From: Deltaproteobacteria bacterium
GTDB taxonomy: Bacteria > Myxococcota_A > UBA9160 > SZUA-336
Assembly (NCBI GenBank): GCA_030665705.1
Contig: DAOUZG010000066.1
Coordinates: 1 to 8,393 of the forward strand
Length of the DNA: 8,393 nt
Direction: 5' to 3'
Shown here: piece after piece, positions 1 to 6,030 of the stretch
How the letters are laid out: the number at the start of each line of letters is the position of its first letter
Numbering within the stretch: position 1 is the first letter of the stretch
Position numbers and translations under genes: made by a program
Notes under the pieces: model-generated
Told to the model about the DNA's origin: nothing
Database searches by the model: none
Seen by the model: the letters and a program-made list of their open reading frames with translations, nothing else

Positions 1-1
1 A

Positions 2-127
2 GGCGACCACTGCGGCCCCGACAAAGGGGACGGAGACTGACGCGAGGTATGGGACGCGAACTTCGCAGGTGGATACAGAGAGGACGGCGACCCGAACCTG
101 GCGGCCTACAACGGCGATACGAGTGAT
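2..127 (+). other. Coding-like stretch upstream of the PilY1 ORF, broken by an in-frame TGA at 38-40
   Basis: Read in the frame of the downstream PilY1-like ORF, this stretch has a single stop, TGA at 38-40. The codons after it (41-127) give a Phe-Ala-Gly-Gly-Tyr motif followed by an Asp/Asn-rich loop. That resembles the strand and GGY(D) loop that opens the PilY1 propeller before the 'D-x-x-T-G' strand. No ATG, GTG or TTG lies between the stop and the GTG at 128. The gene body therefore probably begins upstream of this window and is interrupted by a nonsense change, a nearby frameshift or a sequence error. The other two forward frames also hit stops by about position 126. The homology is judged by eye only. 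Confidence 0.45.
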
Positions 128-1066
128 GTGAACTGGAGCGATCGGAGCAAGGCGATCGTCATCGTCCAGCTCGATACGGGCCAGGAGCTCGGCATGGTTC
201 GGTTCGACCAGACAGGAATCGAGGGACCGAGCGAGATGACCTACTCCCTCCCTGCCCCGCCGTCGGTCCTGGATCTGGACTTCGACGGCTTCGCGGATGT
301 CGTCTACATCGGGGACCTCGGCGGCCAGGTCTGGAAGTGGGACCTCTCAGAGGTGGGCGAGGACACGGACTCCAACGGGTTGGTCGACAACTGGACGGCC
401 GGAGTCTTGTTCCGGACCGACCCGGAGTCGATGCCCGACGGATCGGAGCACTACCGGAGCTTCTTCTTCCAGCCGAACGCAACGCTGAACAGCGGCGAGC
501 TGATCCTGGCGTTCGGATCGGGCGAGCGGACCAATCTACGGTATCCGGGTGATGCAACGCGGAACGAGAACAACCGCTTCTACGTGGTGCAGGATCCGGA
601 GCCGACGGGCGCGCTGGCCTTCGCCTCGACCTTCTCGGAGTCGGACCTCACCGACATCACGGGCCTCGACGACGATCCAGATCCGACGGACTCCGGCTTC
701 TACTTCACGACCCCGGACGCCGAGAAGTTCCTGACGAGCCCGCTGATCTTCGCGGGGTTCGTGATCACGACGTCCTACCTCCCGGACTTCGTTGGCGCAG
801 ACATCTGCAGCCAGGCCGGAAGGTCCTCTCTCTACATATTCGACGTGTTCACCGGCGTGGGCTACTTCGCGGGCGCGGGGGTCAGCGGGGATGATGCCCG
901 GCAGACCGACCTCGGGGACGGAGCGCCGACCGAGCCGAGAATCTCGATCTCGCCGACGGGGGACCAGATGTACATCCAGACCTCCAGCGGCCGGCTGATT
1001 CAGTTGCCGCCCCCGCCGCGGAACCAGCCTCCTGCGTCGATCATCTACTGGAAGCAAAACTTCTAA
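128..1066 (+). CDS. pilY1: PilY1-like type IV pilus adhesin, C-terminal beta-propeller (partial)
   Basis: This is the C-terminal part of a PilY1/PilC-family protein. The family is a surface or pilus-tip factor of type IV pili that acts in pilus extension, adhesion and surface sensing. The strongest signature is a calcium loop D49-x-D51-x-D53-G-x-x-D57, followed by Gly-Asp-Leu-Gly-Gly and V68-W-K-W-D-L, the family's hallmark propeller strand. A second loop of the same kind, D79-x-D81-x-N83-G-x-x-D87, lies 22 residues on. Further along come a Phe-Gly-Ser-Gly strand near 129-132 and a Leu-Thr-Ser-Pro-Leu strand near 202. The last residues (Ile-Ile-Tyr-Trp-Lys) resemble the usual C-terminal Trp-Arg end. 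Full family members exceed 1000 residues, so the N-terminal half lies off the left edge. The GTG at 128 is only the first possible start after the TGA at 38-40; it has no good Shine-Dalgarno sequence and is probably not a genuine start. Family call is strong; intactness is doubtful. Confidence 0.82.
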   Translation: MNWSDRSKAIVIVQLDTGQELGMVRFDQTGIEGPSEMTYSLPAPPSVLDLDFDGFADVVYIGDLGGQVWKWDLSEVGEDTDSNGLVDNWTAGVLFRTDPESMPDGSEHYRSFFFQPNATLNSGELILAFGSGERTNLRYPGDATRNENNRFYVVQDPEPTGALAFASTFSESDLTDITGLDDDPDPTDSGFYFTTPDAEKFLTSPLIFAGFVITTSYLPDFVGADICSQAGRSSLYIFDVFTGVGYFAGAGVSGDDARQTDLGDGAPTEPRISISPTGDQMYIQTSSGRLIQLPPPPRNQPPASIIYWKQNF

Positions 1067-1082
1067 GAAGGGAGATGCACGC

Positions 1083-1370
1083 GTGAGAATGCGCCTTCTT
1101 CTCGCCGGAATGCTAGCCCTGACGATGGCGTCCCTGCCGGGCGCAGCGCGGTCTTCCTCCGACGCGGAGCTCGAAGGGATGACCGCGCTCCTGGGGCGGG
1201 TCGAGACCGTGGACCAAGAGAACCGAGTGGTGGTGGTGGACCGCATCCGGGTACGCGTTCCCGTGAAGGTCGCCGGCTTCGAGCAGCTGCGCACGGGACA
1301 GCGCGTCGTGGTGCGCCTCGACCCCGAAGCAAAGACCTTTACCGCCACCTCGATCGAGGTTGTACCCTAG
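1083..1370 (+). CDS. Small exported protein with a beta-barrel-like core, downstream of PilY1
   Basis: This 95-residue protein has a clear Sec-type signal: Arg at 2 and 4, a hydrophobic run over about 5-18, and a Gly-Ala-Ala cleavage region near 20-22. The mature part (about 70 residues) has no Cys, so it is not a lipoprotein. It reads as alternating beta strands with the rhythm 'G-R-V-x-x-V-D' at 38-44, 'V-V-V-V-D' at 49-53, 'G-Q-R-V-V-V-R-L' at 72-79 and a final 'A-T-x-I-E-V'. This pattern resembles DUF5666-like or OB-type small periplasmic domains; that is an impression, not a match. The GTG at 1083 is chosen over the ATG at 1089 because AAGGGAG at 1068-1074 sits 8 nt before the GTG. It begins 16 nt after the PilY1 stop, so the two are probably cotranscribed. 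A periplasmic role linked to PilY1 is inferred from position only. Confidence 0.72.
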   Translation: MRMRLLLAGMLALTMASLPGAARSSSDAELEGMTALLGRVETVDQENRVVVVDRIRVRVPVKVAGFEQLRTGQRVVVRLDPEAKTFTATSIEVVP

Positions 1371-2047
1371 CTCGGCGCCAGGGCTTTCGTCGCCTCCTCC
1401 AGGATCTGGCGCGCGACGGACTCCGGATCGTTGGCGTCCCGCACGGGGCGCCCGACGACCAGATGGCTGGCCCCGGCCCGGAGGGCTTCCGCCGGGGTGA
1501 CGATTCTCACCTGATCCCCGCGCTCCGTCCCGGCTGGGCGCACGCCGGGGCAGACGATGACCGTCTCGGGGCCGACCGCCTCACGAACCGCACGTGCCTC
1601 GGTCCCGGCGCACACGACACCTCCGCAACCGGACTCGCGAGCGACGCGGGCTAGCTCGACGACCCCCCCGGTGCTCGCGGCCGAGCTCGTGAGCCGCGTG
1701 ACGCCCAGAACGCACACCTCGGCTCCCGCGCCCTGAACGGCGGCTTCCACCATGGGCCGACCGCCCCCAACGTGGACGGTGAGCATCCGGATCCCGAGTC
1801 GGCTGGCCGCTCGGGCCGCCCGCTCTACGGTCGTCGGAATGTCGTGGAGCTTGAGGTCCAAGAACACGCCGGCGTGGGCCCGGTCCACAACGCGCCGGAC
1901 CACGTCCGGCCCTCCAGCGGTGAAGAGCTCGAGCCCCACCTTGAACATTCCGAACCAGGGCGCGAGCCGTCCGACCCAGCCATCCGCCTCTTTCGGTTCA
2001 GGAACGTCGAGGGCGAAGATGAGCCGATCCCGGGCGAGGTCCTGCAT
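1367..2047 (-). CDS. pyrF: Orotidine 5'-phosphate decarboxylase
   Basis: PyrF decarboxylates OMP to UMP, the last step of de novo pyrimidine synthesis, in the cytoplasm as a TIM-barrel dimer. The 226 residues are near the usual 230-245. D14 in 'F-A-L-D-V-P' begins the barrel and K36 in 'M-F-K-V-G' follows. The catalytic block D64-L-K66-L-H-D69-I-P-x-T is intact and matches the group of the E. coli enzyme. The phosphate-binding segments 'P-G-V-R-P' (167-171) and 'V-V-G-R-P' (197-201) are present. The ATG at 2047 starts the domain correctly, but only a weak CTCCC-like sequence precedes it. It lies 15 nt after the stop of the upstream PilZ gene, so the two are probably cotranscribed. Its stop codon overlaps the stop of the converging exported-protein gene within CTAG (1367-1370). 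A C7 run at 1663-1669 (+) is a G7 tract in the coding strand. Confidence 0.96.
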   Translation of the reverse strand: MQDLARDRLIFALDVPEPKEADGWVGRLAPWFGMFKVGLELFTAGGPDVVRRVVDRAHAGVFLDLKLHDIPTTVERAARAASRLGIRMLTVHVGGGRPMVEAAVQGAGAEVCVLGVTRLTSSAASTGGVVELARVARESGCGGVVCAGTEARAVREAVGPETVIVCPGVRPAGTERGDQVRIVTPAEALRAGASHLVVGRPVRDANDPESVARQILEEATKALAPS

Positions 2048-2062
2048 GTGGGAGCGTTTTTA

Positions 2063-2425
2063 TCACAGGGCCTGCGTCTCGTCTCGTTTGCCCTGATCGG
2101 CCTGGGCGAGCGCCCAGCGGAGGAACTTCCAGTACTGCTGTGGAGGCTCGTGGATCCGGATCCCGAAGCCCGGCGGAACGTCGGAATCGGGTAGCCCGTC
2201 GGTCGTCCAGCAGACCTCGCCGCGGGCATCCACGAGCTCACCGCTCGGTGAGCGAAACTGGAGGGCGACGGCGGCACCGGGGGCCGGGAGCTCGCGCGCC
2301 CGGACGAAGACGCCGGCCCGCGAAACGTTCTTCAGGTGTCCGATCGCTTCCCGCCCCTCCGCCATATACCGGACCGGAATGAGCTCGACCCGGATTCGCT
2401 GGCGGACGCGTGCAGAGTCGCTCAC
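2063..2425 (-). CDS. Single-domain PilZ protein (probable c-di-GMP receptor)
   Basis: The 120-residue protein is essentially one PilZ domain, the c-di-GMP-binding beta-barrel. The N-terminal arginine motif is present (R8-x-x-x-R12, within an Arg-rich run 6-12). The second motif N33-x-S35-x-x-G38 is canonical. A strand 'G-x-G-I-R-I' near 86-91 and a C-terminal helix with three aromatic residues near 99-104 complete the fold. The GTG at 2425 is chosen because it lies just before the RxxxR motif, as is usual. An in-frame ATG at 2494 would place the start inside metF and add low-complexity sequence. No clear Shine-Dalgarno precedes the GTG, so the start is less sure than the gene. It is divergent from metF and probably cotranscribed with pyrF. 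The effector partner is unknown; it could regulate motility or pili, given the PilY1-like gene nearby. Confidence 0.88.
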   Translation of the reverse strand: MSDSARVRQRIRVELIPVRYMAEGREAIGHLKNVSRAGVFVRARELPAPGAAVALQFRSPSGELVDARGEVCWTTDGLPDSDVPPGFGIRIHEPPQQYWKFLRWALAQADQGKRDETQAL

Positions 2426-2486
2426 GAACGATAGAATCGGTGCTGGCAGGCGAGGGCTTGAGGTACCCCGGGACAGGGTTCTGAGT
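2426..2486. promoter_or_regulatory. Divergent intergenic region between the PilZ gene and metF
   Basis: These 61 bases separate two outward-facing genes, so they and the adjoining 5' coding ends must hold promoters for both. On the + strand TAGAAT at 2432-2437 matches five of six bases of a -10 box, about 50 nt before the metF start, but no convincing -35 lies upstream. The metF start itself sits in the palindrome ATGCGCAT (2487-2494). I see no riboswitch-like structure and no clear operator repeat. Promoter assignment is weak. Confidence 0.3.
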
Positions 2487-3353
2487 ATGCGCATTACCGA
2501 TCTAGTCGAGCGCGGCAGCCCCGTTTTCTCGTTCGAGTTCTTCCCACCGCGCACCCCTACCGGCTCGCGGGCCCTGGTACGCACGATCGGGGAGCTGCGT
2601 CACCTCCATCCCGACTTCGTGTCGGTGACCTACCCGCTCGACCCGAGTCGGCGCCACCTGACCCTGGAGCTGGTCTCGAACATCAAATACGAGGTCGGTA
2701 TCGAATCGATGGCCCATCTCACGTGCGTGGGGTCGAGTCGAGAAAAGCTGAGCCAGGCGCTCGAGTGGCTGGAGCAGGCCGGAATTGAAAACGTCCTCGC
2801 GCTTCGAGGCGATCGTCCATCCGGAGACGATGGCGAAGAAGAGACAGAGCAGGAGCTCGCACACGCGTCGGACCTCGCTGCTTTCGTCCGTGATCGATTC
2901 GGGTTCTGCATCGGGGGAGCCGCCTACCCGGAGAAGCATCCCGAGGCGCCCGATCTCGAGACCGATCTCAAGAACACAGTCACGAAAGTGCGTGCAGGCT
3001 GTGACTTTCTAATCACGCAACTCTTCTTCGACAACGACGACTATTTCCGCTTCGTGAGTCGCGCGCACGGCATGGGAATCCGGGTGCCGATCGTACCCGG
3101 GATCATGCCCATCACGAGCGTACAGGGGATCAAGCGAATGACGCAGCTGTGTGGTGCAACGATCCCTCCGGATCTCCTGGCCGAACTCGAGCGGGTCGAC
3201 GACGACGAAGAGGCCGTGGCACAGATCGGGATCGCCCACGCCCGGGCCCAGTGCCAGGACCTGCTGGACCGTGGTGCGCCGGGAATTCACTTCTATACAC
3301 TGAACCGCTCGACCGCGACACGCGAGATCCTCTCCCACCTGAGAGGGGCCTAG
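2487..3353 (+). CDS. metF: 5,10-methylenetetrahydrofolate reductase (MetF/MTHFR)
   Basis: MetF is the cytoplasmic flavoprotein that reduces methylene-THF to 5-methyl-THF, the methyl donor for methionine synthesis. The 288 residues match the short bacterial form, without the eukaryotic regulatory domain. Landmarks in order are 'S-F-E17-F-F-P-P' (active-site Glu), 'V-S-V-T48-Y49', 'H-L-T-C' (77-80), 'L-A-L-R-G-D109', 'A-A-Y-P-E-x-H' (145-151), 'I-T-Q-L-F-F-D' (176-182), 'P-I-V-P-G-I-M-P-I' (201-209) and 'H-F-Y-T-L-N-R-S' (268-275). The ATG at 2487 starts right before the conserved domain, whereas the open frame extends 36 codons further upstream into the PilZ gene without similarity. An oddity is the loop after Thr48-Tyr49: it begins Pro-Leu-Asp-Pro-Ser instead of the Gly-Ala start usual in the family. 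The enzyme is otherwise complete. No other methionine gene is in the window. Confidence 0.95.
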   Translation: MRITDLVERGSPVFSFEFFPPRTPTGSRALVRTIGELRHLHPDFVSVTYPLDPSRRHLTLELVSNIKYEVGIESMAHLTCVGSSREKLSQALEWLEQAGIENVLALRGDRPSGDDGEEETEQELAHASDLAAFVRDRFGFCIGGAAYPEKHPEAPDLETDLKNTVTKVRAGCDFLITQLFFDNDDYFRFVSRAHGMGIRVPIVPGIMPITSVQGIKRMTQLCGATIPPDLLAELERVDDDEEAVAQIGIAHARAQCQDLLDRGAPGIHFYTLNRSTATREILSHLRGA

Positions 3354-3397
3354 GCGATCCCGGAGGGGTAGAACCCATCTCAGAAACCCCGGACCGA

Positions 3398-3413
3398 GCC
3401 AGGCAACCCTGGC
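3398..3413 (+). other. Perfect 6-bp hairpin between metF and the second PilZ gene
   Basis: GCCAGG (3398-3403) and CCTGGC (3408-3413) are perfect inverted repeats around a CAAC tetraloop. The hairpin lies 44 nt after the metF stop and 74 nt before the PilZ start. No T-run follows on either strand, so it is not a standard intrinsic terminator. It could attenuate, protect an mRNA end or be chance in GC-rich DNA. The rest of 3354-3487 shows no promoter I can defend. Confidence 0.3.
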
Positions 3414-3487
3414 GGGCCGAGCTCAAGGTGTCGCGGGCTCAAGTCCAGCTCTCCTCCTTCCGATTCGACTGGCGGAGGAGCTGCATA

Positions 3488-3895
3488 GTGGCGAGCGATT
3501 CCTGGCTACCAGAACCGGAGCGGCGCGGTAAGCCACGCGTCCGTGTACGTTTCCCTGTCAGCTACAGCGGCCGAAACACGCAGGGACGAGCGTACGCGGA
3601 GAACATTTCGGTCTCGGGGGCCCTGCTCGTCGAGGCGGAACCGTTGCTCCTCGCCGGTGGCACGATCCGCCTGCGCTTCTCGCTGTTCCCCGACTCACTA
3701 CCGATCGAGATCGAGGCCGACGTGTCTCGAGAGACCGAGAACGGTTTTGCGGTTCATTTCTCGAAGGGCGATGCCCGAGCCTGGGGCGTCCTCCGGCAAG
3801 CCGTCACCAAGGCGCTGCAAGCGGCGGCGGACGGCCTAGAGACGGTTGAAGACGACGACGACGAACGCACCCTCCTCACGTTTCCCAGAACCTGA
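3488..3895 (+). CDS. Single-domain PilZ protein (probable c-di-GMP receptor)
   Basis: The 135-residue protein is a PilZ domain with both c-di-GMP-binding motifs: R13-x-x-x-R17 near the N-terminus and N39-x-S41-x-x-G44 after the first strands. Later strands include 'I-R-L-R-F-S' and 'G-F-A-V-H-F'. An amphipathic C-terminal helix (about 100-116) leads into an acidic tail with a run of four Asp then Glu, which is unusual for the fold and may be a flexible or protein-binding end. The GTG at 3488 is well supported: GGAGGAG at 3474-3480 lies 7 nt upstream, the best ribosome site in the window, and the start falls just before the RxxxR motif. The open frame continues far upstream through metF but without meaning. 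It follows metF by 134 nt and converges on the PAC2 gene with 6 nt between stops. The target is unknown. Confidence 0.9.
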   Translation: MASDSWLPEPERRGKPRVRVRFPVSYSGRNTQGRAYAENISVSGALLVEAEPLLLAGGTIRLRFSLFPDSLPIEIEADVSRETENGFAVHFSKGDARAWGVLRQAVTKALQAAADGLETVEDDDDERTLLTFPRT

Positions 3896-3901
3896 GCCGC
3901 G

Positions 3902-4690
3902 TTACTGCGAGAAGGCGCGCTTCTTGAGCTCTCGGACGTAGGCCGAGAGCTGCGGGTCCGATGCAATCAGCTCCGAGACGTTCTCGTCGAACGCACCCGC
4001 CGTGTCGCGCAGGCCCGAGAGGTCCAGACGCAGCTCCGTGAGCTCTTCTAGGTGTTGAAGGAGGGCTAGCGCTCCTCGTGGGTTGGGCGTGATCGAGATG
4101 TAGTGGGGAAGACTTGCCCACAGGCTCAGCGCGGGAATCCCTCGCTCCCGGAGCTGGTCGCCGAGGACGCCCACGATCCCGCTCGGACCCTCGTACGCCG
4201 ACGGCGTCAGATCCAGCTTCCTCGCGACATCCGGGTCGGTCGTGAAGCCCCGAACCTGGATCGGCTGCGAGTAGATCACATCGGCGAGGTAGGCACCCAG
4301 AAGGACAACCATGCGCGCCTGCAACGAATGGACGAAGTCCGCGACGACTCCGCAGTACGTCTTCCAGCGCAGGTGTGGCTCCATCCCGAGCCCCAGCACG
4401 AGGTCGTGTCCTTCTCCCTCGAGACGCGCGGCGAAGAACTCATGGTTGGGCCAGACGATCTCGCGGGAGGTTCCATCGCGCAGGCGCACCTGGGGACGTG
4501 CGACGGTGAAGTCGAGGAACTCTTCGGTGTCGATCCGCGCCAGCTGCTCGACGGACAGCTGTCCGAGGAGGTATCGGATCGCGGTGGTCGCACTTTCCCC
4601 GCCGTCGTTCCAGCCGCCGTAGGCAAGGACCACGATCGGCGCACGGGGGCTCACCCCCGGCACGACCTCGAGGACCTCGGGCTGCGTCAT
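3902..4690 (-). CDS. PAC2-family protein (proteasome assembly chaperone 2-like)
   Basis: This 262-residue protein shows the bacterial/archaeal PAC2 family pattern. It has 'G-G-W-N-D-G-G-E-S-A-T' at 25-35 after the first strand, an 'A-R-P-x-V ... I-V-W-P' block (64-81), 'G-M-E-P-x-L-R-W' (102-109), 'Y-E-G-P-S-G-I-V-G' (166-174) and 'S-L-W-A-S-L-P-H-Y' (189-197). A C-terminal helical segment follows. The family is named for a eukaryotic proteasome chaperone with a purine-nucleoside-phosphorylase-like fold. Its job in bacteria is not established, and no proteasome gene is visible here. The ATG at 4690 has no recognisable Shine-Dalgarno and lies only 14 nt from the T-run of a terminator-like hairpin (4705-4737). 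Expression may therefore come from a very short leader or from readthrough. Family call is firm; function is open. Confidence 0.88.
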   Translation of the reverse strand: MTQPEVLEVVPGVSPRAPIVVLAYGGWNDGGESATTAIRYLLGQLSVEQLARIDTEEFLDFTVARPQVRLRDGTSREIVWPNHEFFAARLEGEGHDLVLGLGMEPHLRWKTYCGVVADFVHSLQARMVVLLGAYLADVIYSQPIQVRGFTTDPDVARKLDLTPSAYEGPSGIVGVLGDQLRERGIPALSLWASLPHYISITPNPRGALALLQHLEELTELRLDLSGLRDTAGAFDENVSELIASDPQLSAYVRELKKRAFSQ

Positions 4691-4704
4691 GCGCTGAGGG
4701 TCGC

Positions 4705-4737
4705 AAAAAACCCCGAGGAGTGCACCCGTCGGTGGGG
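4705..4737 (-). terminator. Rho-independent terminator after the diguanylate cyclase gene
   Basis: On the minus strand a hairpin is followed directly by six T. The 3' arm TCGGGG (4711-4716 on the + strand as CCCCGA) pairs with CCGA plus CC on the 5' arm across one bulged A. The stem extends through a further three pairs (GGG with TCC, one wobble) to a TGCAC loop, with one bulged C between. The T-run is 4705-4710. It begins about 20 nt past the cyclase stop at 4757, the expected place. It also sits 14 nt before the PAC2 start, so it could double as an attenuator for that gene. Pairing was done by eye. Confidence 0.68.
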
Positions 4738-4756
4738 GGCGAGGGAGGATCGCCGC

Positions 4757-5722
4757 TTAGTCGCTGAGTTGGCTCTGGAAATCGGTGAACGAGCAGATGG
4801 CGCCCGGCTGATCGGGCACGCAAATGTGAACGCAGTTTCGTCCCGCTTCCTTTGCGTTGTACAGAGCCCGGTCGGCCCGAGCAATCAGCGACTCGTTCGT
4901 GACAGGGTCCAGCCCTTCGGTCGAGGCGACGCCGAAGCTGATCGTCACCTGGAGCTGAGTCCCTCGGAGATGGAACGGCGAGGCCTCGACGGCAATTCGC
5001 AGACGTTCCGCTACGAGTGCCGCCTCGTCGATCCCAGCGCTCGGAAGCAGCAGAGCAAACTCCTCGCCGCCGTAGCGACACGCGATGTCGGAACGTCGCG
5101 CGTGGGTCGAAAGGGCCTCCGCGATTCGCTGGATCACGTAGTCGCCGAAGAGGTGACCGAAGCTGTCGTTGACACGCTTAAAGTGATCAATATCACCTAA
5201 GAGGAGGCTAAGTCTGCGTTCGTAGCGCCTCGCGATGTTGAGTTCTCCCTCCAGTCGGTGGTCGAGGTAGCCACGGTTCCAGAGCCCCGTAAGACCGTCC
5301 AGGAAGGATTGCTGCTGGAGGAGGTCCTGCAGGCGTTTGGTGCGAAGCGCCGCACGCACCCGGGCCCGCAGCTCGACGTCGTCAAAGGGCTTGATGACGT
5401 AGTCCACAGCGCCTAGGTCGAGCCCTCGGACCTTCGCTGCCGTATCACTCTGCCCGGTGAGGAAGATCACGGGAATCGTCCGCGTCTCGGCGCGTTCCTT
5501 GAGCTGACGACACACCTCGAACCCGTTGAGGTCCGGAAGCTCGATGTCGAGCAGGATCATGTCGGGTTGTACGTCGATGGCATGGCGGAGCCCGGCCTCG
5601 CCCGTCAGCTGGTGCTCCACCTGGAGGCCTTCCTCGCGCAGCCGGGCGCGAACGAGCTCGTGGATGAACTCGCTGTCGTCGACGACGAGGACGCGGTTGG
5701 GGTTGGGCGCCTCCGGGTTCAC
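4757..5722 (-). CDS. Response regulator with receiver and GGDEF domains (PleD/WspR-like diguanylate cyclase)
   Basis: This protein probably makes c-di-GMP from two GTP when its receiver is phosphorylated. The 321 residues hold a receiver (about 9-125) with acidic pair D15-D16, phospho-acceptor D59, T89 and K111, all intact. A short linker with the 'D142-G-L-T-G-L-x-N-R' hinge leads into the GGDEF domain (about 140-300). There, 'D177-I-D-H-F-K-x-x-N-D' provides the metal and base contacts, and the signature is G218-G-E-E-F222. The RxxD inhibitory site, R209-x-x-D212, stands exactly five residues before the signature, so product feedback is expected. The GTG at 5722 shares four bases (GTGA) with the stop of the Hpt gene and has GGAGG just upstream, so translation is probably coupled. 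No membrane segment is present. The probable phosphodonor is the adjacent Hpt protein. Confidence 0.95.
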   Translation of the reverse strand: MNPEAPNPNRVLVVDDSEFIHELVRARLREEGLQVEHQLTGEAGLRHAIDVQPDMILLDIELPDLNGFEVCRQLKERAETRTIPVIFLTGQSDTAAKVRGLDLGAVDYVIKPFDDVELRARVRAALRTKRLQDLLQQQSFLDGLTGLWNRGYLDHRLEGELNIARRYERRLSLLLGDIDHFKRVNDSFGHLFGDYVIQRIAEALSTHARRSDIACRYGGEEFALLLPSAGIDEAALVAERLRIAVEASPFHLRGTQLQVTISFGVASTEGLDPVTNESLIARADRALYNAKEAGRNCVHICVPDQPGAICSFTDFQSQLSD

Positions 5723-6030
5723 CCGCCCTCCGGCGCTCGGACGGCCCGCAGCACCTCACACAGGGTGCTCGTCCGCTCCTTGATAACCGACTCGGCGGCG
5801 CCTTCCTTCAGCGCGTCTTCGAGACGAGCTGCCACGTCGGTGACCAGTGTGAACCCGTACCCGCCTCCCGCTCCCTTGAGCTGGTGCGCGAGACGCTGTA
5901 GCTCGTCCAGCTCCCCCCCCGAGAGGAGATCGTCCAGCAACTGGGCCCGGTTGGGCGCCTCGGCTACGAAGCTCCTCACGAGATCCGCCATGTCGCTGTC
6001 GTTTTCGTAGACGCTTCGGATGGGGTCCAT
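5719..6030 (-). CDS. Histidine phosphotransfer (Hpt) domain protein
   Basis: The 103-residue helical protein is a free-standing Hpt domain, which relays phosphate between a hybrid sensor kinase and a response regulator. The phospho-accepting H49 lies in 'L-A-H49-Q-L-K-G-A-G', the canonical sequence, with a Gly-rich turn and Phe60 following as in the family. The ATG at 6030 is preferred over an in-frame ATG at 6105 because GGGAG lies 5 nt before it and because 'M-D-P-I' is a typical Hpt beginning. The extra 25 residues of the longer frame look like untranslated leader. The stop overlaps the GTG of the diguanylate cyclase gene, so the pair forms one coupled unit and H49 to D59 transfer is the natural prediction. 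No sensor kinase gene is visible in the window. A G7 run (C7 on + at 5913-5919) codes for Ser-Gly-Gly. Confidence 0.92.
   Translation of the reverse strand: MDPIRSVYENDSDMADLVRSFVAEAPNRAQLLDDLLSGGELDELQRLAHQLKGAGGGYGFTLVTDVAARLEDALKEGAAESVIKERTSTLCEVLRAVRAPEGG

Noticed and set aside
38..40. TGA read as selenocysteine in the PilY1-like frame
   Set aside because: PilY1 proteins are not selenoproteins, the position is not a redox site, and I see no supporting stem-loop downstream.
536..1348. A 270-codon open frame on the minus strand
   Set aside because: It is antisense to the PilY1-like gene and the exported-protein gene, Arg-rich and without motifs.
2487..2494. Palindrome ATGCGCAT giving opposed start codons for metF and the PilZ gene
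   Set aside because: The minus-strand ATG at 2494 would add residues unlike PilZ and lacks a ribosome site; the GTG at 2425 fits the domain better.
3329..3346. Inverted repeat CCTCTC/GAGAGG at the end of metF as a terminator
   Set aside because: It lies inside the coding sequence, has a six-base stem and no T-run follows.
4103..5200. A 365-codon open frame on the plus strand
   Set aside because: It is antisense to the PAC2 and GGDEF genes, both of which carry intact catalytic or family motifs; its own translation shows no fold.
5913..5919. C7/G7 tracts in the Hpt gene and in pyrF (1663-1669) as phase-variation switches
   Set aside because: Seven-base runs are not rare in GC-rich DNA, pyrF is not a phase-variable class, and one sequence cannot show length change.
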